From: Betaproteobacteria bacterium
GTDB lineage: Bacteria; Pseudomonadota; Gammaproteobacteria; Burkholderiales; Nitrosomonadaceae
Assembly (NCBI GenBank): GCA_022601315.1
Contig: JAHZIU010000122.1
Coordinates: 1-5,021 of the forward strand
Reading direction: 5' to 3'
DNA: 5,021 nt
Part shown: in pieces, positions 1-5,021 of the stretch
Position numbering within the stretch: position 1 is the stretch's first letter
How the letters are laid out: every line of letters starts with the position of its first letter
Made by a program: the position numbers and the translations under genes
The notes under the pieces: model-generated
Seen by the model: only the letters and a program-made list of their open reading frames with translations
What the model was told of the DNA's origin: nothing
Databases searched by the model: none

Positions 1-333
1 GGACGAACTAATATTGTCGTAACGAAACAATCAAATTTTCAAGCGCCAGGTACAACGATAGTTAATTCAATAGAAGAAGCATTGGAGAGGAGCAAAGCAT
101 CAGGTATTACAAATAGAGAGTGTTTTATTATTGGCGGCGCTGAACTGTATCAGCAAACCCTAAAACTATGTCATCGTATGTATATAACGGAAATTCAAAG
201 TGATTTTGAGGGCGATACTTTTTTTCCTGAATTTAATCCAGATGATTGGCGAGAGTCAGCTCGTGAACGACATCAGGACAATAACAAAGACGGGTTGGCG
301 TACCATTTTGTGATACTTGACCGTAAAATCTAA
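1..333 (+). CDS. folA: Dihydrofolate reductase, C-terminal part (5' end outside window)
   Basis: Dihydrofolate reductase reduces dihydrofolate to tetrahydrofolate with NADPH in the cytoplasm, feeding thymidylate, purine and methionine synthesis. Frame 1 is open from the first base and gives 110 residues ending in TAA at 331-333. The fragment opens with GRTNIVV, matching the GRKNII segment around E. coli residue 56, so about 55 N-terminal residues are missing; the family is usually 160-170 aa. Visible family marks are FIIGGAELY (residues 42-50, the Gly-Gly that contacts NADPH), MYITEI (60-65, whose Thr corresponds to the substrate-pocket Thr113 of E. coli), EGDTFFPEF (70-78) and the DDW that follows. 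The C-terminal strand AYHFVILDRK is intact. A TTG at 82 is an internal Leu codon, not a start. The gene converges on speC. The frame has no break, so it looks functional. Confidence 0.95.
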   Translation, partial: GRTNIVVTKQSNFQAPGTTIVNSIEEALERSKASGITNRECFIIGGAELYQQTLKLCHRMYITEIQSDFEGDTFFPEFNPDDWRESARERHQDNNKDGLAYHFVILDRKI

Positions 334-355
334 TGTTTATAGCTCGTAAAATTTA

Positions 356-395
356 AACATGGTGGCGTGAATTTAATTGATCGTTACACCATGTT
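356..395. terminator. Inverted repeat between convergent folA and speC, possible terminator
   Basis: A perfect 9-bp inverted repeat, AACATGGTG at 356-364 and CACCATGTT at 387-395, encloses a 22-nt loop. A few inner pairs could lengthen the stem (367-370 with 381-384, two of them G-U). Read on the - strand the right arm runs into TTTAAATTTT, so the hairpin fits best as the end of the speC transcript. On the + strand there is no T-run directly after it. A short GGTA/TACC stem at 401-411 followed by GTTTT is a weaker candidate for the end of folA. A second imperfect stem lies at 415-436. The position between two converging genes supports a termination role, but the large loop and interrupted T-tract make this uncertain. 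Confidence 0.4.
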
Positions 396-439
396 CTGAA
401 GGTATGTTACCGTTTTATCAGCAAGCGCTGAGATAAGTA

Positions 440-1621
440 CTAAATCACAAATACATCGGGTAATGGAAACCCATTAAAATTACTGGCGTAGGCTGTTGTG
501 TATGCGCCAGCATTTGGAATATAAATAAAATCATCTTCTTGAATATCATGAGGCAATAGTACTTCTTGCATCAAAACATCTACGGAGTCACAAGTTGGTC
601 CCGCGATTGACCAGGAGATGTTACTGCCCTTGCGATCAGTAAGAATTTCGTAGTGCAGTCCCTCTGTTACTTCAATGACACCACCAAACATCCCCGCATC
701 CCAGTACATCCATCGTTTTCCATTGCGTGTGGCAGTGCCTACAACACGGCAAACGAAATAGGCCGAATCGGAAACGAGATAGCGACCTGGCTCAGCAATA
801 ATTCGTATATGTTTGGGTAAGTGATTAATTGCCTCGTTGATAACATCTGCGATGACGTCAATGGAAGGAATTGGTTTGGTATGACGTACTGGATAGCCAC
901 CGCCAATATTCAATAAGCGTGGATTAAGGCCAGCAGTACGCATATCACTAAATACTTTTATGGCACGTTCAATGCCGACGCGCCAATTTTGTGGATTACG
1001 ACATTGTGAACCGACATGAAACGTAACGCCTGCAAGATCTGCATTAAGTGTCGTTGCTTCAGTAATAATCTCTTTAATATCAGTCAGGTGTGTGCCAAAC
1101 TTTCCAGCTAGTGGCCAATCGCTGCCAATGTTAGGTGTGTCAATGCGCAAATACATTTTGGCATCTGCTTTAACGCTAACAATCTTACGCAGTTCCTCAG
1201 CGCTGTCTAAAACATACCATTCAACTCCTTTAGAAGCTGCATATTCCAAATAGGCTCTCGATTTTACAGGGTTACTGTAAAAGATTTCGGCCGCAGGAAC
1301 ACCTAATGCAAGGAGAAGATCCAATTCAGTACTCGAAGCAATTTCAAAACTGACATTTTCTTCTATCATTGTTTCTATTACACGGCGATCAGGATTGGCT
1401 TTAACAGCATAATGCGGGTGAACGCGTGGCAATGCAGCTTTAAATCGACGTGCTTTATGTCGGATAATACTACTGTCAACTAACAAAAAAGGTTTGTGAT
1501 ATCCGTTTAATAACTGTTCCTGGATATGTTTGAAATTCAGGCTGACTTCAGGATGTGTATCAAATAAATTTTCAAATTGGGTGTTTTCTCGCAGAGCAGC
1601 GGAAGAAATTGGAATGAGCAT
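440..1621 (-). CDS. speC: Ornithine decarboxylase, PLP fold-type III (alanine racemase-like)
   Basis: This cytoplasmic PLP enzyme decarboxylates L-ornithine to putrescine, the first step of polyamine synthesis. The 393-residue product is normal length for the bacterial form and lacks the C-terminal degradation tail of eukaryotic ODC. The PLP barrel carries YAVKAN (71-76, Schiff-base Lys74), FEIASSTEL (92-100), HVGSQC (202-207, His202 stacking on the PLP ring), the phosphate-binding GGG (240-242) and EPGR (277-280). The C-terminal domain has GPTCDS (341-346), giving catalytic Cys344 and Asp345 from the partner subunit, and AGAYTTAYASNFNGF (371-385). The active site is therefore complete and the enzyme should be an obligate dimer. 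Acidic residues near 317-320 sit where the substrate-specificity segment falls; ornithine is most likely, though a dual lysine/ornithine enzyme cannot be excluded. The ATG at 1621 is fixed by AAAGGAG (1630-1636) 8 nt upstream. Stop is TAG. Confidence 0.95.
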   Translation of the reverse strand: MLIPISSAALRENTQFENLFDTHPEVSLNFKHIQEQLLNGYHKPFLLVDSSIIRHKARRFKAALPRVHPHYAVKANPDRRVIETMIEENVSFEIASSTELDLLLALGVPAAEIFYSNPVKSRAYLEYAASKGVEWYVLDSAEELRKIVSVKADAKMYLRIDTPNIGSDWPLAGKFGTHLTDIKEIITEATTLNADLAGVTFHVGSQCRNPQNWRVGIERAIKVFSDMRTAGLNPRLLNIGGGYPVRHTKPIPSIDVIADVINEAINHLPKHIRIIAEPGRYLVSDSAYFVCRVVGTATRNGKRWMYWDAGMFGGVIEVTEGLHYEILTDRKGSNISWSIAGPTCDSVDVLMQEVLLPHDIQEDDFIYIPNAGAYTTAYASNFNGFPLPDVFVI

Positions 1622-1644
1622 GCGTTATTCTCCTTTGAAGATGG

Positions 1645-1710
1645 CTACGTAACGGGAATATGAGTGTTGACTAAGTCAGCGGGCGCAGAAAAGTTATCTT
1701 TAATAGGCAT
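1645..1710 (-). CDS. Candidate 21-codon leader ORF upstream of speC
   Basis: A short frame starts at ATG 1708-1710 and ends at TAG 1645-1647, coding for 21 residues beginning MPIKDNFSAPADLV. It has its own SD, AGGA at 1717-1720, 6 nt before the ATG. It lies inside the expected 5' leader of speC, about 30 nt after the predicted transcription start, and is in a different frame from speC. Its stop codon is 8 nt before the speC SD, so a ribosome ending here would sit over the speC start region, which suggests translational coupling or leader-peptide control. Small inverted repeats occur at its start (ATAGG 1703-1707 with CCTAT 1718-1722) and within it (palindrome 1668-1678). Its codons are ordinary. 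I do not recognise the peptide. A 21-codon frame can arise by chance, so the case rests on SD, position and spacing. Confidence 0.45.
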   Translation of the reverse strand: MPIKDNFSAPADLVNTHIPVT

Positions 1711-1747
1711 TTTATTTCCTATATTTGCTAGCGTTGAAAATTCCCGC

Positions 1748-1775
1748 ATTATAGTCTTGATTTGGTAGGAATCAA
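1748..1775 (-). promoter_or_regulatory. Predicted sigma70 promoter for speC
   Basis: Read on the - strand, TTGATT (1770-1775) and a perfect TATAAT (1748-1753) are separated by 16 nt. The -10 is followed by GCGGG, a GC-rich discriminator of the kind seen at stringently controlled promoters. Transcription would begin near 1741, giving a leader of about 120 nt before the speC ATG. It is the only near-consensus promoter I found in the window, and it faces speC. Confidence 0.65.
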
Positions 1776-1776
1776 G
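1756..1776. promoter_or_regulatory. 7-bp inverted repeat between the speC -35 and -10, possible operator
   Basis: Perfect arms CTTGATT (1756-1762) and AATCAAG (1770-1776) are separated by 7 nt, giving a 14-nt centre-to-centre spacing between half-sites. One arm contains the -35 hexamer and the other ends 2 nt from the -10. A dimeric regulator bound here would block RNA polymerase, so a repressor site for speC is a reasonable reading. No regulator is identified. The dyad could also be partly fortuitous, because a TTGA-type -35 supplies much of one arm. Confidence 0.35.
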
Positions 1777-1998
1777 TATTTTTTTAGAGAAATTTATTAG
1801 TTGTGGTTTTAATTTCTTTGGAAGAGCAACCAGCTGAATATAATGAATTATTTGTCATTTTTGGTTTGCGGAATATAAAAAAATAACAGAAGGCAGCCAA
1901 AAAGTTTTTAAAACACGGCATTACACTTGCAAAAAAAGAATATGAAATTGCAACATGGTTTTCCACAAATTGCTAGCGTGACTGATTCTACGTACTTG

Positions 1999-2610
1999 CT
2001 AATAAAAAGTTGGCAAAGACATACCCATCCATAACAATGCCAGAACAATCATGGTAATACCCACGCCGATGGTACCTACGATCATGCCGATAAGTATGGT
2101 AATTCCGTCTTTACTGAGTAGTCCCAGGGACATGATCAGTATTCCCCAACCAGGCGGGAAATTGGTCAAAGGGATGGGTAGGGATATAGATAATGCGAAC
2201 ACAAAAGAAAAAACACCGATAATTCTTTCCCAAGTATGCACGCTGATGTATGTTAGACGAGGTTGTAAATGCTTTTCTATTTTACGTAACCAAGGATTTG
2301 CTCGGGTAATTAGTTTTTCAAAGCTTTCGCGTTTAATTGATTTTTTTTCTATCCACTCAGGTAACCAGGGTGCACGCATGCCAAATATCATTTGTAACGA
2401 GAAAATAAACAGTGGAATGGAGAAAAATGTTGTGTAGCCAGGCGGAACAGGCACTGGGAGACAAAGTGGCAAGGCGGCAATGGCCATTAAAACACCAAAG
2501 CCCCGTTCATCCAGTATGTTCTTAATCTCACCGATAGTCATGCTGTCGTTTCTATTTTTTACGACGACGATTGCGAGGAACTCAGAAGTAGGTCGGTCTT
2601 TGTTTGTCAT
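1999..2610 (-). CDS. ExoD-family membrane protein (exopolysaccharide synthesis ExoD-like)
   Basis: The 203-residue integral inner-membrane protein resembles the ExoD family, named for a rhizobial gene affecting exopolysaccharide production; its biochemical activity is unknown. The family signature is visible: DERGFGVLMAIAALPLCLPVP (start at residue 35), a hydrophobic segment at 61-77, PWLPEWI (81-87), a charged amphipathic stretch (88-118) with LQPRLT, then SLPIPLTNFPPGWGI (143-157) and the LGLLSKDG turn (162-169) before a long hydrophobic C-terminus (170-197). The Pro-rich LP-PVP and LPIPLTN motifs each precede a membrane segment, so the protein looks like two related halves. Length is typical. 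The ATG at 2610 is supported by AAGGAAG about 6 nt upstream; Met24 would be a later start but has no better SD. It is 149 bp downstream of the permease gene on the same strand and may have its own promoter, though I found no convincing one. Confidence 0.88.
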   Translation of the reverse strand: MTNKDRPTSEFLAIVVVKNRNDSMTIGEIKNILDERGFGVLMAIAALPLCLPVPVPPGYTTFFSIPLFIFSLQMIFGMRAPWLPEWIEKKSIKRESFEKLITRANPWLRKIEKHLQPRLTYISVHTWERIIGVFSFVFALSISLPIPLTNFPPGWGILIMSLGLLSKDGITILIGMIVGTIGVGITMIVLALLWMGMSLPTFY

Positions 2611-2694
2611 GAGTTACTTCCTTTTTCCCATTTCAGATTACTTTCTGATAAATAGTACCGAAGTAAAGTAACTATAAACTGAAGTTTGATAAGG

Positions 2695-2708
2695 TTCTTC
2701 ACGAAGAA
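2695..2708. repeat. 14-bp inverted repeat TTCTTC-AC-GAAGAA in the permease/ExoD spacer
   Basis: Perfect 6-bp arms with a 2-nt centre lie between the permease stop and the ExoD-family start. In RNA this would be a short stem of about 5 bp with a 4-nt loop. Neither strand has a T-run directly after it, so it is not a standard intrinsic terminator. It might be a processing site or an operator upstream of the ExoD-family gene. Evidence is limited to the symmetry. Confidence 0.3.
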
Positions 2709-2759
2709 GCGTATTATTTGCTGCATGTTTAGTTCTTTTAATTATAATTTCTAATTTTG

Positions 2760-3983
2760 TTATTCATGGCGCAGTGCATCAACAGGTTTGAGTGATGCCG
2801 CTTTTTTAGCGGGATAAAAGCCAAAGAATATCCCAACTGCAGAAGCGAAGAAAAAAGCCAAGCCAATCATACCTGAAGTAATAACAATCAACATATCAGC
2901 CATTTCGCTGACCAACCAAGCGCCGCCAATACCCAGAATTACGCCGATCAGGCCACCCATGATACAAATCATCATGGCTTCCAGCAGGAACTGTGTAAGG
3001 ATAGCACGTCGATTGGCGCCAATTGCCATGCGAATGCCTATTTCCCGTGTACGTTCAGTGACGGATACTAGCATGATATTCATAATCCCGATGCCACCAA
3101 CCAGAAGTGAGACAGATGCGATGGAGCCAAGTACTATGGACATGATTTTGGCTGCACCTGTGGCAACATTGGCAATTGCGGTTAAATTGCGTACGGTAAA
3201 ATCATTTTCCATACCATCTGAAATTCGATGACGTTGCCGTAGTAATTGTATGATTTCATTTTCAGCTTCATCCATTGTTTCCGCTGATTGTCCTTGTACC
3301 AGCATGTATCGAATAGAGCCGGGAAACTGATTGCCGGTTATTTGGCGCTCACTGGTGGTAATCGGTATAAAAACATTATCATCCTGATCTCGTCCACTCA
3401 AACTTTGGCCTTTGGCTGCCAGTACACCGACAACCAAAAAAGGACGGTTGGTGATGCGCATTGTTTTACCAACCGGATCAACTGCCCCAAATAGATTTTC
3501 AGCGGTCATTGCACCGAGTATCGCAACCCGGGCGCCGGAACGTAAATCTGACTCGGAAAAAGCGGTGCCTGATTCAAATTCCCAATTACCTACGTCAAAA
3601 TAATCAGGGGTGGTGCCGGTGATTACTGTGCTCCAGTTTTTGGCGGAATAATTCAGTTGCGCAGTGCCGGAAATTACGGGACTGGTTGCGCTGACAGCGG
3701 GTAATTCAGCGATTGCTTGCGCATCACTGATGGTCAATGTTTTAATGCTGCCGCTGCCAAAACTTAATCCACCTGAAGATGTAGCACCTGGCACAACAAG
3801 AAAAAGATTGCTCCCCATGGAGGCGATAGACTGGTTGATTTTAGTTTGTGCGCCTTGGCCAATAGATAACATTAAGACAACCGCAGCCACACCAATAATC
3901 ATACCAAGCATTGTCAGGCCGGTACGCAGTCGGTTAAGGCGTAAAGCGCGGAGTGCCTCCCCAATAATGGCGAGCAGATTCAT
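2760..3983 (-). CDS. MacB-like ABC transporter permease (MacB_PCD plus FtsX domains)
   Basis: This 407-residue inner-membrane protein is the permease half of a MacB-type exporter, which uses ATP-driven shape change in the periplasm to push substrate through a MacA-like adaptor and outer-membrane channel. Topology fits the family: an amphipathic N-terminus with RLNRLRTGLTMLGMIIGVAAVV (starting at 15, TM1 about 22-42), a large periplasmic core (about 43-280), then the FtsX-like domain with TM2 (282-306), the cytoplasmic ERTREIGIRMAIGA coupling segment (310-323), TM3 (333-358) and TM4 (369-390), ending in the conserved PAKKAASLKPVDALR (391-405). It has no ATPase domain; that is the separate gene upstream. 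The ATG at 3983 has GAGGA (3994-3998) 10 nt upstream, inside the end of a possible small ORF whose TAA overlaps the ATG. Substrate is unknown: relatives export macrolides, peptides, lipoproteins or siderophores. The gene appears intact. Confidence 0.94.
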   Translation of the reverse strand: MNLLAIIGEALRALRLNRLRTGLTMLGMIIGVAAVVLMLSIGQGAQTKINQSIASMGSNLFLVVPGATSSGGLSFGSGSIKTLTISDAQAIAELPAVSATSPVISGTAQLNYSAKNWSTVITGTTPDYFDVGNWEFESGTAFSESDLRSGARVAILGAMTAENLFGAVDPVGKTMRITNRPFLVVGVLAAKGQSLSGRDQDDNVFIPITTSERQITGNQFPGSIRYMLVQGQSAETMDEAENEIIQLLRQRHRISDGMENDFTVRNLTAIANVATGAAKIMSIVLGSIASVSLLVGGIGIMNIMLVSVTERTREIGIRMAIGANRRAILTQFLLEAMMICIMGGLIGVILGIGGAWLVSEMADMLIVITSGMIGLAFFFASAVGIFFGFYPAKKAASLKPVDALRHE

Positions 3984-4123
3984 TATCCTAGAATCCTCGG
4001 TTGGATGGTGTTTAGAGCGTATTGTTGTTTATTTCTGGCAACAAGCATTGAGACGTAATAACAATTCATTACAATAAGTTGCAGCGTAGATAAGAATAAA
4101 ACACAGTGTGCAATAAGCATCAT
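3983..4123 (-). CDS. Candidate 46-aa single-span membrane protein, coupled to permease start
   Basis: An open frame runs from ATG 4121-4123 to TAA 3983-3985. It codes for 46 residues starting MMLIAHCVLFLSTLQLIV, with one long hydrophobic stretch (2-29), then ARNKQQ and a short polar tail, which would put the C-terminus in the cytoplasm. AAGGTG (4133-4138) lies 9 nt before the start, and the stop overlaps the permease ATG in the sequence TAATG, the usual mark of translational coupling. An in-frame ATG further upstream at 4153 lacks an SD. Against it, the tail uses codons rare in most proteobacteria (AGA, AGG, CTA, GGA), a 46-codon frame can occur by chance, and I recognise no relative. If real, it could be a small accessory subunit of the exporter or simply a coupling ORF. 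Confidence 0.3.
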   Translation of the reverse strand: MMLIAHCVLFLSTLQLIVMNCYYVSMLVARNKQQYALNTIQPRILG

Positions 4124-4312
4124 AGCGTGGTTCACCTTAATGGTGAGTGGCATTTAGTATAATAATTTGTTTGTTTCACGTGATTATCCTTTGATAAAGC
4201 GATCAACTGAGGATTTTAGGATTATGTTGAGAAGAAATTGTACAGGTTAGATAGGTGCCAATTGTATGAGTTTATAGCGGTCATAATTTTAATCTTGCGT
4301 GGTTCTGAAATT
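3984..4312. other. 329-bp gap between exporter ATPase and permease genes
   Basis: The two halves of this exporter type are usually packed with little or no space, so the gap is unusual. It is AT-rich and contains the two candidate small ORFs listed separately. Inverted repeats occur at 4133-4147 (CACCTTAATGGTGA type, covering the SD of the 46-codon ORF) and 4180-4206 (TTGAT/ATCAA arms flanking the sequence just upstream of the 15-codon ORF SD). I found no near-consensus promoter, no strong terminator after the ATPase stop, and no remnant of a transposase or of the neighbouring genes. Confidence 0.5.
4132..4179 (-). CDS. Very small candidate ORF (15 codons) in the exporter gap
   Basis: A GTG at 4177-4179 follows AAAGGA (4187-4192) with an ideal 7-nt spacing and opens a 15-residue frame, MKQTNYYTKCHSPLR, ending in TGA at 4132-4134. 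That stop overlaps the SD of the next candidate ORF, so ribosomes could pass from one to the other. The SD is as strong as those of the real genes here, which is the only reason to record it. The length gives no coding evidence by itself. Confidence 0.15.
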   Translation of the reverse strand: MKQTNYYTKCHSPLR

Positions 4313-5020
4313 TTAAGGATTGTTACGTCTATCATAAATGACAACACCGTCTTTTAAATGGATTAATCGATTGGAATAGGCGGCAATATCGTCTTCATGG
4401 GTAACCAGTACTATGGTAATTCCCTGTTCTTTATTCAGTTTCTCAAATAGGGTCATAATTTCTCCGCTGGTTTGTGAGTCCAGATTACCGGTTGGTTCGT
4501 CAGCAAGAAGCAATGAAGGGTTATTGATTAATGCGCGACTAATCGCAACACGTTGTTGTTGTCCGCCTGAAAGTTGATTGGGGTGATGCATAGTGAATCT
4601 TTCCAGGCCCGTACGTTGTAGTTGTTCTAATGCGCGTTGACGGCTATTTTTGCGGTTTATCCCGGCGTAGAGCAACGGTGTCGCTACATTATCCAATGCC
4701 GTCATACGTTTTAGTAGATTGAAACCCTGGAATACAAAACCAATATGTTGATTACGAATAGTAGCCAGTTCATCATTTGAAAGTGTTGCGACATTACGTT
4801 CCGCCAGCCAATACGAACCGCTGGTAGGAGTATCCAGGCAGCCTAAAATGTTCATCAAGGTCGATTTTCCAGAACCGGAGTGCCCCATAATGGCGACAAA
4901 CTCACCTTTCTGGATATTAAGATCGACATCAAATAAAACTTGAGTGCTGATGGCTTTGCCATTCGCATCATCCAGATGGTAACTCTTACAAAGCTTGTCT
5001 AATTTGATGAGCGTTTGTGA
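4313..5020 (-). CDS. MacB/LolD-type ABC transporter ATP-binding protein (5' end outside window)
   Basis: This is the nucleotide-binding subunit that powers the MacB-like permease from the cytoplasmic face. The frame is open to the right edge, giving 235 residues; with the start codon just outside, full length should be only slightly more, as usual for this family. An ATG at 4886-4888 lies inside the Walker A region and cannot be the start, because the N-terminal strands (IKLDKLCKSY, VLFDVDLNIQKGEFVAIM) are encoded upstream of it. Numbered from the edge: A-loop Tyr14, Walker A GHSGSGKS (46-53), Q-loop Gln98 in GFVFQGFN, signature LSGGQQQR (150-157), Walker B LLLADEP (170-176) with catalytic Glu175, D-loop GNLDS (178-182) and switch His208. 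All are intact, so it should hydrolyse ATP. The segment after Walker A, LMNILGCLDTPTSG, is typical of the MacB/LolD/FtsE group. A MacA-like adaptor gene is expected just upstream. Confidence 0.95.
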   Translation of the reverse strand, partial: SQTLIKLDKLCKSYHLDDANGKAISTQVLFDVDLNIQKGEFVAIMGHSGSGKSTLMNILGCLDTPTSGSYWLAERNVATLSNDELATIRNQHIGFVFQGFNLLKRMTALDNVATPLLYAGINRKNSRQRALEQLQRTGLERFTMHHPNQLSGGQQQRVAISRALINNPSLLLADEPTGNLDSQTSGEIMTLFEKLNKEQGITIVLVTHEDDIAAYSNRLIHLKDGVVIYDRRNNP

Positions 5021-5021
5021 C

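Larger units (their letters stand above)
1725..1979. repeat. 10-bp direct repeat TTGCTAGCGT, copies 245 bp apart
   Basis: Copies are at 1725-1734 and 1970-1979 and share the palindromic core GCTAGC. One copy falls about 7-16 nt downstream of the predicted speC start site; the other is near the ExoD-family stop codon. They could be two sites for one regulator or a target duplication around the intervening AT-rich block, but that block has no convincing terminal inverted repeats and a 10-bp match in a spacer this size can be chance. Confidence 0.25.
1622..1998. other. 377-bp AT-rich spacer between ExoD-family gene and speC
   Basis: The speC-proximal part (1622-1776) holds the promoter, dyad and leader ORF listed separately. 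The remaining 1777-1998 is very AT-rich with several A- and T-tracts. I see no convincing gene and no clear terminator for the ExoD-family gene. A - strand frame at 1784-1966 starts with GTG, lacks an SD and resembles no family I know, so it is not called. A 10-bp direct repeat, TTGCTAGCGT, occurs at 1725-1734 and 1970-1979, and two copies of the palindrome TTGCAA lie at 1927-1932 and 1948-1953. Confidence 0.6.

Noticed and set aside
82..333. Short ORF with a TTG start in the folA region
   Set aside because: The TTG is an internal codon; the dihydrofolate reductase reading frame continues upstream to the window edge.
1784..1966. 60-codon frame on the - strand in the spacer upstream of speC
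   Set aside because: It starts with GTG, has no SD, is dominated by Phe, Lys and Asn codons expected from AT-rich DNA, and matches no family I recognise.
2051..2437. 128-codon + strand frame
   Set aside because: It is antisense to the ExoD-family gene, which has clear family motifs and an SD; the + strand product has no coherent features.
2695..2708. Intrinsic terminator for the permease gene
   Set aside because: The inverted repeat is short, A/T-rich at its base and lacks a following T-run on either strand; kept only as a repeat.
3664..4077. 137-codon + strand frame spanning the permease 5' end
   Set aside because: It is antisense to the well-supported permease gene and its product has no recognisable domain.
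4125..4305. 9-bp direct repeat GCGTGGTTC at 4125-4133 and 4297-4305
   Set aside because: A 9-bp match within about 330 bp is readily expected by chance and the copies have no shared context.
3984..4312. Remnant of a broken fused MacB gene or an insertion sequence
   Set aside because: Flanking ATPase and permease are both complete at this junction, and the gap contains no transposase-like frame, terminal inverted repeats or domain fragments.

Overview
The window looks like chromosomal DNA of a proteobacterium, most likely beta or gamma, with G+C in the low 40s per cent by eye. The evidence is a chromosomal-type dihydrofolate reductase, a bacterial type III ornithine decarboxylase, an ExoD-family membrane protein, a MacB-type ABC exporter, and clear Shine-Dalgarno (SD) sequences before most genes. 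No tRNA, rRNA, transposase, CRISPR array or phage gene is visible.

Layout, left to right. Positions 1-333 hold the 3' two thirds of folA on the + strand, cut by the window edge. Everything else is on the - strand. folA converges on speC (440-1621, ornithine decarboxylase) across about 105 bp that contain a dyad able to act as a terminator. Upstream of speC is a 377-bp AT-rich spacer. It carries the best promoter in the window (-35 at 1770-1775, -10 at 1748-1753), a dyad lying across that promoter, and a possible 21-codon leader ORF (1645-1710) that ends 8 nt before the speC SD. Then come an ExoD-family membrane protein gene (1999-2610), a MacB-like permease gene (2760-3983), a 329-bp gap with two candidate small ORFs, and the exporter ATPase gene (4313 to the right edge). 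The ATPase frame stays open to the edge, so its true start lies outside the window.

How the genes fit together. The ATPase and permease are the two halves of one MacB-type exporter, and a MacA-like adaptor gene would be expected just beyond 5021. The exporter substrate cannot be read from the sequence. ExoD is downstream in the same direction but 149 bp away and may be a separate unit. speC makes putrescine and appears to have its own promoter and leader. folA is metabolically unrelated.

The core genes are ordinary. The parts that deserve a second look are the two spacers: the speC leader (promoter, overlapping dyad, upstream ORF) and the unusually long gap inside the exporter operon, where a 46-codon ORF overlaps the permease start codon in a TAATG junction. 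Both are inferred from sequence alone.
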